Source: Actinomycetes bacterium
GTDB taxonomy: Bacteria; Actinomycetota; Acidimicrobiia; Acidimicrobiales; Ilumatobacteraceae
Direction: 5' to 3'
Assembly: GCA_023417265.1 (NCBI GenBank)
Contig: JAEZFY010000097.1
Span: forward strand, 1-5,109
DNA: 5,109 nt
A program made the translations under genes and the position numbers. A model generated the notes under the pieces. It did no database searches. It had not been told where the DNA came from and was given only the letters and a program-made list of their open reading frames with translations. Below, piece by piece: positions 1-5,109 of this stretch (within the stretch, counting starts at the first letter, position 1; every line of letters starts with the position of its first letter).

Positions 1-110
1 ACCGCGTGGGCGTCGGCCAGGCGCTGGGCAGCCGCCAGGTTGTGCTCGAGCGCGTCGAGGTCGACGACCAGGGCGGGCGTGGGCAGCTCGGCACGGCGCA
101 TCGCACCCAT
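1..110 (-). CDS. Partial PLP-dependent D-threonine aldolase / D-serine dehydratase-like protein (N-terminus only)
   Basis: Reading the minus strand from the ATG at 110-108 gives MGAMRRAELPTPALVVDL, then DALEHNLAAAQRLADAHA, and the frame stays open to the left edge, so about 36 residues are seen and the rest is missing. The segment ELPTPALVVDLDALEHNL matches the usual N-terminus of the alanine-racemase-like (fold-type III) PLP enzymes grouped with D-threonine aldolase and DSD1-type D-serine dehydratase, where it forms the first strand and helix of the barrel. The PLP lysine lies further along and cannot be checked. A second in-frame ATG at 101-99 is an equally good start: AGG lies 9 bases before it (minus strand), whereas nothing suitable precedes the first ATG. 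The gene is divergent from hisS across a very short gap. The family call rests on a short but characteristic segment; the substrate is unknown. Confidence 0.68.
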   Translation of the reverse strand, partial: MGAMRRAELPTPALVVDLDALEHNLAAAQRLADAHA

Positions 111-131
111 CCTGGCGCGCGCCGCCGCCGG

Positions 132-137
132 TAGCCT
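132..137 (+). promoter_or_regulatory. Candidate -10 element for hisS (TAGCCT), possibly leaderless
   Basis: TAGCCT fits the actinobacterial -10 pattern TANNNT. Its last T is 8 bases before the first base of the hisS GTG, so transcription starting 7-9 bases after the hexamer would begin at or within two bases of the start codon. There is no Shine-Dalgarno-like purine run before the GTG, which agrees with a leaderless mRNA, a common arrangement in actinobacteria. No -35 hexamer is apparent; that region would overlap the first codons of the divergent gene. A six-base pattern can occur by chance, so this is inference. Confidence 0.45.
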
Positions 138-145
138 GGCTGGCC

Positions 146-1399
146 GTGCCAGAGTTCCAGACTTCGCCGGGGATGCGCGACATCCTCGCCCCCGAATCGG
201 GGCGCTGGCGCCGTCTCACGAGCGTGTTCGCCGAGGTTGTCGAAGCGGCCGGCTACGGCCAGATCATCCCCCCGCTGATGGAGGACATCGGCGTGTTCGC
301 CCGGATCGGCGACGCCACCGACGTGGTCACCAAGGAGATGTACGACTTCGTCGACAAGGGCGAGCGTCATGTCGCCCTGCGCCCCGAGCAGACCGCCAGC
401 GTGTGCCGGGCGTTCGTCGAGCACCGCCCGACCACGCCGTGGAAGGCGTGGTACTCGGGCTCCAACTTCCGCTACGAGAAGCCCCAGCGCGGGCGCTACC
501 GCCAGTTCGACCAGGTCGGCGTCGAGGTGCTCGGCGCCGACGACCCCTACCTCGACGTCGAGGTGATCGCTCTGGCGTGGGAGTTCTACCGCCGGCTCGG
601 GCTGCAACAGGTCGAACTCAAGCTCAACAGCCTCGGCGAACCCGACGATCGGGCCCGTTACACCGAGGCGCTGCGCACGCACTTCACCGCGGCCGGCGAT
701 GCGCTCAGCGAGCAGAGCCGGACGACGCTCGTCAAGAACCCGTTACGGGTGCTCGACTCGAAGCGTCGCGAGGACGCCCCGATCGTGGCTGCCGCACCGA
801 CGATCGACGCGTTCTGGTCAGACGCCGCGGCCGAGCACTTCGCCACCGTGCGCGCTGGGCTCGACGCGCTCGCGATCCCGTACACGCTCGACATGAAGCT
901 CGTCCGCGGGCTCGACTACTACCGGCGCACGACGTTCGAGTTCGCCGGGGGCACGCTCGACTCGGCCCAGAACGCGCTTGGCGGCGGCGGCCGCTACGAC
1001 GGACTCGTCGAGAGCCTCGGCGGGCCGGCCACCCCCGGCGTCGGGTTCGCGCTCGGCGTCGACCGCACGCTGATCGCCTGCGACGACGAAGGCGTGTTCG
1101 CCGCGCCCGCAGCAGCGGTCGACGTGTTCGTCGTCGACACCAACGGTGGTGCCGAGGCGCTGGCGATCACGCACGAACTGCGCGCCGCCGGTATCTCGGC
1201 CGACCGGGCCTTCGACAACCGCTCGATGAAGTCGCAGATGAAAGGCGCCGACCGCTCGGGCGCCGCGTTCGCCGTGATCGTCGGTTCCGACGAGGCGGCC
1301 GCCGCGACCGCGGTCGTCCGCCCCCTGCGCGGCGAACACGGTGACCAGGTCACCGTCCCCCGTTCCGATCTCCTGACGTACCTCCAGAAAGCGCTGTGA
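146..1399 (+). CDS. hisS: Histidyl-tRNA synthetase (HisRS)
   Basis: Cytoplasmic class II aminoacyl-tRNA synthetase that activates histidine with ATP and charges tRNA(His). The 417 residues match the usual bacterial length of about 420. The start is GTG at 146 because the protein then opens MPEFQTSPGMRDILAPES, the normal HisRS N-terminus. Motif 2 is at about 107-123 (NFRYEKPQRGRYRQFDQ, with R109 and E111). The family-specific histidine-A motif LVRGLDYY is at 252-259; R254 corresponds to the catalytic arginine (R259 in E. coli). Motif 3 is GFALGVDR at 300-307. The C-terminal anticodon-binding domain runs from about 325 (VDVFVVDTNG) to the end and includes SMKSQMKGADRSGA. All catalytic signatures are intact. 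It is the first gene of a likely operon: its TGA lies inside the first codons of aspS. Expression probably starts from the TAGCCT element just upstream. No frameshift or truncation is seen. Confidence 0.97.
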   Translation: MPEFQTSPGMRDILAPESGRWRRLTSVFAEVVEAAGYGQIIPPLMEDIGVFARIGDATDVVTKEMYDFVDKGERHVALRPEQTASVCRAFVEHRPTTPWKAWYSGSNFRYEKPQRGRYRQFDQVGVEVLGADDPYLDVEVIALAWEFYRRLGLQQVELKLNSLGEPDDRARYTEALRTHFTAAGDALSEQSRTTLVKNPLRVLDSKRREDAPIVAAAPTIDAFWSDAAAEHFATVRAGLDALAIPYTLDMKLVRGLDYYRRTTFEFAGGTLDSAQNALGGGGRYDGLVESLGGPATPGVGFALGVDRTLIACDDEGVFAAPAAAVDVFVVDTNGGAEALAITHELRAAGISADRAFDNRSMKSQMKGADRSGAAFAVIVGSDEAAAATAVVRPLRGEHGDQVTVPRSDLLTYLQKAL

Positions 1400-3156
1400 C
1401 CGTGACCTCCCAGAGCAGCACCTCCATGCGAACCCACCAGTGCGGCGAGCTGCGCGCCGAGCACATCGGCCAGGCGGTGGCGCTCACCGGATGGGTCGCG
1501 CGCCGCCGCGAGCACGGCGAGAAGCTGGCGTTCGTCGACCTGCGCGACCACACCGGGCTCACCCAGTGCGTCGTCGACAACGACGTCGATGTGCGCTCCG
1601 AGTACGTCGTGCGGATCACCGGCATCGTGCGCGCCCGCCCGGCGGGCACCGTCAACGCCAACCTGCCCACCGGCGAGATCGAGATCGGCGAGTGCCACGT
1701 CGAGGTGCTCCGCAAGGCCGTCCCGCCACCGTTCCCGGTCGATGCCCGCGCCGACGACGTCGACGAGAACGTGCGCCTCCAGTACCGCTACCTCGACCTG
1801 CGCCGCGAACGCATGCAGAAGAACCTGCGCGTGCGCTCGTCGGTCAACGCCGCCGTGCGGGCGGCGATGGTGCGCCAGGGGTTCGTCGAGGTCGAGACGC
1901 CGATGCTCGTGCCGTCCACGCCCGAGGGAGCTCGCGAGTTCCTCGTGCCGGCCCGCAAGGAGCCCGGCTCGTTCTACGCCCTGCCGCAGTCGCCGCAGTT
2001 GTTCAAGCAACTGCTGATGGTGGGCGGCGTCGACCGCTACTTTCAGATCGCCCGCTGCCTGCGTGACGAAGACCTGCGCGCCGACCGCCAGTACGAGTTC
2101 ATGCAGCTCGACATGGAGATGAGCTTCGTCGGTCAGGACGACGTCCTCGACGCCGTGTCGGAAGCGGTGCTCGACGCCGCCGAGGCCGCCACAGGTACGC
2201 GCCCCGGGCCGATCGAGCGGATCACCTGGCGCGAGGCGATGGAACGGTTCGGGGTCGACAAACCCGACCTGCGCTTCGGGATGGAGCTGGTCGAGCTCAC
2301 CGACGTGTTCGCCGCGACCGAGTTCAAGGCGTTTGCCGGGGCCGCGTCGATCAAGGGCATCGGCGTGCCCGGCAAGGCCCACGAGTTCGGCCGCAACCAG
2401 CTCGACAAGCTCACCGATCGGGCCAAGTCGCTCGGCGCCAAGGGCCTGGTGTGGATCAAGGTCGGTGGCGACGGCGGGTTCGACAGTCCGGTGGCCAAGT
2501 TCCTGTCGGACGCCGAGCGGGCCGAGGTCGGCACGCGGCTCGGCGCCACGCCCGACGACCTGCTGCTGATCGTCGCCGACGACTGGGACACGACCGTCGA
2601 GGTACTCGGGCAGTTGCGCAACGACCTCGGCCGCCCGCCGGTGCACGAAGGTCCGTACCGCTACGTGTGGGGCACCGAGTGCCCGCTGGTCGTCGGCGTC
2701 GACAAGGAGACCGGTCGGCCCAAGCCCGGCCATCACCCGTTCACGCGGCCCAACCCCGACGACTTGCACCTGTTCGAGAGCGACCCGATGCAGGTCCGCT
2801 CGATCGCCTACGACCTCGTGCTCAACGGTTGGGAGCTCGGTTCCGGCTCGATCCGGATCCACGAACCCGAGCTGCAGAAGCGCGTCTTCCAGGCGCTCGG
2901 CATCAGCGACGAGGAAGCAGAGCGCAAGTTCGGGTTCTTCCTCAACCCGTTCGAGTACGGCGCTCCGCCGCACGGCGGGTTCGCGTTCGGCCTCGACCGG
3001 CTCGTCGCGATCCTGGCGGGCGAGGAGAACATCCGCGAGGTGATCGCCTTCCCGAAAACCCAGTCGGGCCAGGACCCGATGACCAACGCCCCCGTGCCGG
3101 GCGACCCCAAGCAGCTCAGCGAGCTCGGGTTGCGGGTGCTGCCCAAGGTCGACTAG
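1396..3156 (+). CDS. aspS: Aspartyl-tRNA synthetase, bacterial type, predicted non-discriminating (Asp/Asn)
   Basis: Class IIb synthetase that charges tRNA(Asp) with aspartate. The 586 residues and domain order fit bacterial AspRS: N-terminal OB-fold anticodon-binding domain (about 11-115, GWVARRREHG), catalytic core, GAD insertion (about 300-420) and core end. Motif 2 is at 214-241 (RYFQIARCLRDEDLRADR, then QYEFMQLDME); motif 3 is GFAFGLDR at 528-535, preceded by APPHG and followed by FPKTQSGQDPM. Counting from the internal ATG at 1426, residue 30 is His and residue 74 is Gly, where discriminating E. coli AspRS has Leu30 and a lysine-containing segment. His plus Gly is the known pattern of non-discriminating enzymes that also make Asp-tRNA(Asn). 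The GTG at 1396 overlaps hisS by 4 bases, suggesting translational coupling, but adds ten non-conserved residues (MTVTSQSSTS). GTG 1402 and ATG 1426 are alternatives; ATG 1426 gives the family's usual start MRTHQCGELR. The OB-fold loop near residues 58-66 is shorter than usual. Motif 2 has Tyr233 where RQPEF is common. Confidence 0.96.
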   Translation: MTVTSQSSTSMRTHQCGELRAEHIGQAVALTGWVARRREHGEKLAFVDLRDHTGLTQCVVDNDVDVRSEYVVRITGIVRARPAGTVNANLPTGEIEIGECHVEVLRKAVPPPFPVDARADDVDENVRLQYRYLDLRRERMQKNLRVRSSVNAAVRAAMVRQGFVEVETPMLVPSTPEGAREFLVPARKEPGSFYALPQSPQLFKQLLMVGGVDRYFQIARCLRDEDLRADRQYEFMQLDMEMSFVGQDDVLDAVSEAVLDAAEAATGTRPGPIERITWREAMERFGVDKPDLRFGMELVELTDVFAATEFKAFAGAASIKGIGVPGKAHEFGRNQLDKLTDRAKSLGAKGLVWIKVGGDGGFDSPVAKFLSDAERAEVGTRLGATPDDLLLIVADDWDTTVEVLGQLRNDLGRPPVHEGPYRYVWGTECPLVVGVDKETGRPKPGHHPFTRPNPDDLHLFESDPMQVRSIAYDLVLNGWELGSGSIRIHEPELQKRVFQALGISDEEAERKFGFFLNPFEYGAPPHGGFAFGLDRLVAILAGEENIREVIAFPKTQSGQDPMTNAPVPGDPKQLSELGLRVLPKVD

Positions 3157-3199
3157 CTCCGATCGGGGCCGCCCGCCCGCCGGGCGCGACGATGGCGGG

Positions 3200-5109
3200 A
3201 TGGCGACGACCCACTTCCGCACGTGCCCGCTGTGTGAGGCCGGCTGCGGTCTCGAGATCACCGTCGACGCGGGTGCCGTCACACGCATCCGCGGCGACAT
3301 GGCCGACGTCTACAGCCACGGCTTCATCTGCCCCAAGGGGTCCACACTCAAGCAACTCCACGACGACCCGGACCGGCTGCGGCGCCCGCTCGTGCGCCGC
3401 GACGGCGAGCTCGTCGAAGTCGACTGGCCGACCGCGTGGGAGGCCGTCCACCAGGGGTTGCGGGCCGTCATCGACACCCACGGGCGCGACGCGGTGGCGA
3501 TCTACCTCGGCAACCCGACCGCCCACAACGTCGGCGCGATCCCGTACGTGCCCGGCGTCGCGCGTTCGTTCGGAACCACCAACATCTACTCGGCCAGCAC
3601 GGTCGACCAGCGCCCCAAGGAAGTCGCCTCCGGGCTGATGTACGGCGGCTACACGATCGCCGTGCCCGACATCGACCGCACCGACTTCCTGCTGTGCCTC
3701 GGTGCCAACCCGTTTGCCAGCAACGGCAGCCTCGCCACCGCCCCCGACTGGCCCGGCCGGCTCGAAGCGATCATCGCTCGCGGCGGCGAGGTCGTCGTCG
3801 TCGACCCGCGGCGCACACGCACCGCCGAGGCGGCGACACAGTGGCTGCCGATCCGCCCGGGCACCGACGCGTTGCTGCTCGCCGCGCTGGTCGTCACGAT
3901 CGTCGAGGAGGGCCTCGCCGCCCCAGGCCGGCTCGCCGCCGAGGGACTGCTCGCCGGTTACGACGACGCCGTTGCTGCGCTCGCCGGGCTGACCCCCGAA
4001 GCGGTCGCCGGCGTCACCGGGATCGACGCCGAGACGACGCGCGACCTCGCCCGCCGGCTGGCCGCCGCGCCGAGCGCCGCGGTGTACGGCCGGATGGGCA
4101 CGACCACGCAGCAGTTCGGCACGCTCGCGAGCTGGCTGGTCGACGTGCTCAACATCGTCACCGGCAACCTCGACCGCCCTGGCGGAGCGATGTTCGCCAA
4201 GGCCGCGGCCGGGCAGGCGAACACGCGGGGAACCCCGGGGAGCGGGCGCGGGGTGCGCATCAACCGCCGCCAGAGCCGCGTGCGCGGGTTGCCGGAAACG
4301 CTCGGCGAGTTCCCGGTCGCGGCGCTCGCCGAGGAGCTCGACACGCCCGGCGACGGGCAGATCCAGGCGTTGATCACGATTGCCGGCAACCCGGTGCTGT
4401 CGACGCCCAACGGGGCCCGGCTCGACGCCGCGCTGGCGAACGTCGGCTTCATGGTGTCGGTCGACATCTACGTCAACGAGACCACCCGCCACGCCGACGT
4501 GATCCTGCCGGTACCGAGCCCGCTGCAGAAGCCGCACTACGACCTGGCCCTGCTGCAGCTGGCGATCCGCAATGTCGCCAACTGGTCCGAGCCGGTGTTG
4601 CCGCTCGACGACGAGCAACCCGACGAGTGGGAGGTGCTCGCCAAGCTGGCGGCGATCGGCGCCGGGCTCGGGCCCGACACCGAACCGACGGCGATCGACG
4701 ACGTGGTCTACGCCACCATCAGCCAGGGCAGCCCGCCCGAGGTCACCGACGCGGTCGCCGAAACGGGGCGCCGCGGCCCGGCCCGCCTGATCGACCACAT
4801 GCTGCGCGTCGGCCCGTACGGCCTGACGCTCGACGATCTGCTCGCCAACCCGCACGGGATCGACCTCGGCGCGCTCGAGCCGCGCCTTCCCGAGGCGCTG
4901 CGCACGCCGTCCGGGCAGGTCGAGATGGCACCCGAGCCGATCGTCGCCGACGTCGCCCGCCTGCGTGCGGCGCTCGCCGACACCCCCGACCGCAACGGCG
5001 AGTTCTTGCTGATCGGCCGTCGCCACCTGCGCTCGAACAACTCGTGGATGCACAACATCGGTGTGCTCGTGAAGGGCCGCCCCCGGTGCACCGTGCTGGT
5101 CCACCCCGA
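3200..5109 (+). CDS. Molybdopterin-dependent oxidoreductase, DMSO-reductase superfamily (3' end outside window)
   Basis: A continuous frame from ATG 3200 to the window edge gives 636 complete codons with no stop. N-terminal Fe4S4 domain: C9-x2-C12-x3-C16-x27-C44 followed by PKG, the ligand set of a 4Fe-4S cluster. The molybdopterin domain follows, with GANPFASNGS at 168-177, VVVVDPRRT at 198-206, AGNPVLSTPN at 395-404 and DVILPV at 433-438, all typical bis-MGD-binding segments. The C-terminal dinucleotide-binding domain starts near 601 (EFLLIGRRHLRSNNSWMHN) and is cut off; relatives run to roughly 700-760 residues. The segment that usually carries the Mo ligand reads NIYSASTVDQRPK (128-140) and has no Cys or Sec; D136 is the best ligand candidate. 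There is no twin-arginine signal or membrane segment, so the enzyme is probably cytoplasmic. Substrate and electron partner cannot be told. No in-frame start lies between aspS and ATG 3200, and the ribosome site is weak. It is co-directional with aspS, 43 bases away. Confidence 0.93.
   Translation, partial: MATTHFRTCPLCEAGCGLEITVDAGAVTRIRGDMADVYSHGFICPKGSTLKQLHDDPDRLRRPLVRRDGELVEVDWPTAWEAVHQGLRAVIDTHGRDAVAIYLGNPTAHNVGAIPYVPGVARSFGTTNIYSASTVDQRPKEVASGLMYGGYTIAVPDIDRTDFLLCLGANPFASNGSLATAPDWPGRLEAIIARGGEVVVVDPRRTRTAEAATQWLPIRPGTDALLLAALVVTIVEEGLAAPGRLAAEGLLAGYDDAVAALAGLTPEAVAGVTGIDAETTRDLARRLAAAPSAAVYGRMGTTTQQFGTLASWLVDVLNIVTGNLDRPGGAMFAKAAAGQANTRGTPGSGRGVRINRRQSRVRGLPETLGEFPVAALAEELDTPGDGQIQALITIAGNPVLSTPNGARLDAALANVGFMVSVDIYVNETTRHADVILPVPSPLQKPHYDLALLQLAIRNVANWSEPVLPLDDEQPDEWEVLAKLAAIGAGLGPDTEPTAIDDVVYATISQGSPPEVTDAVAETGRRGPARLIDHMLRVGPYGLTLDDLLANPHGIDLGALEPRLPEALRTPSGQVEMAPEPIVADVARLRAALADTPDRNGEFLLIGRRHLRSNNSWMHNIGVLVKGRPRCTVLVHP

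Noticed and set aside
40..1344. Plus-strand open frame of 434 codons overlapping hisS in another frame
   Set aside because: Arg-rich shadow frame; the overlapping frame encodes a complete HisRS with all its motifs.
3154..3159. TAGCTC at the aspS stop as a -10 element for the molybdoenzyme gene
   Set aside because: It lacks the final T of TANNNT and lies about 40 bases from the start codon with no supporting -35.
3174..3186. GC-rich inverted repeat CGCCC-GCC-GGGCG after aspS as a possible terminator
   Set aside because: The stem is only 5 bp with a 3-base loop and no T-run follows; such palindromes are expected by chance at this GC content.
3191..3205. Direct repeat GATGGCG (3191-3197 and 3199-3205) creating an extra ATG at 3192
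   Set aside because: The upstream ATG is out of frame with the molybdoenzyme and leads into an Arg-rich shadow frame; the repeat is too short to mean anything by itself.
994..3300. Minus-strand open frame of 768 codons antisense to the hisS end and aspS
   Set aside because: Its translation is Arg/Ala/Val/Asp/His-rich and lacks recognisable domains; long antisense frames arise in high-GC genes because stop codons are rare. The plus strand holds intact hisS and aspS here.
3116..5104. Minus-strand open frame of 662 codons antisense to the molybdoenzyme gene
   Set aside because: Low-complexity composition typical of a GC-rich antisense shadow; the plus-strand frame has a complete Fe4S4 motif and bis-MGD-binding segments.

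Overview
The window is very GC-rich on both strands, with codons ending almost always in G or C, GTG starts alongside ATG, and short intergenic gaps. Together with the protein sequences this suggests a high-GC actinobacterium, possibly of the Acidimicrobiia type. That placement is inference from composition and protein style only; no rRNA or other taxonomic marker is present.

Layout from left to right. (1) Positions 1-110, minus strand: the first ~36 codons of a gene that runs off the left edge. Its N-terminus (ELPTPALVVDLDALEHNL) looks like the fold-type III PLP enzymes of the D-threonine aldolase / D-serine dehydratase-like group. (2) A 35-base divergent gap with a TANNNT-type -10 element placed so that transcription could begin at or next to the hisS GTG (candidate leaderless start). 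(3) hisS (146-1399), complete histidyl-tRNA synthetase. (4) aspS (1396-3156), complete bacterial-type aspartyl-tRNA synthetase overlapping hisS by 4 bases; two specificity positions read His and Gly, the pattern of non-discriminating AspRS. (5) A 43-base gap with no convincing promoter or terminator. (6) From 3200 to the right edge: the first 636 codons of a cytoplasmic molybdopterin oxidoreductase of the DMSO-reductase superfamily, with an N-terminal 4Fe-4S motif and an Asp, not Cys or Sec, at the likely Mo-ligand position.

hisS and aspS form a translation operon, a pairing common in actinobacteria. If the AspRS is non-discriminating, it also makes Asp-tRNA(Asn), which the GatCAB amidotransferase would convert to Asn-tRNA(Asn). 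The molybdoenzyme gene lies in the same direction only 43 bases downstream and could be read through from aspS, but nothing in the sequence ties it functionally to translation. No mobile element, CRISPR array, RNA gene or clearly new system is visible; this is mostly an ordinary housekeeping region with a few details worth checking. There is no gene-free stretch over 300 bases.
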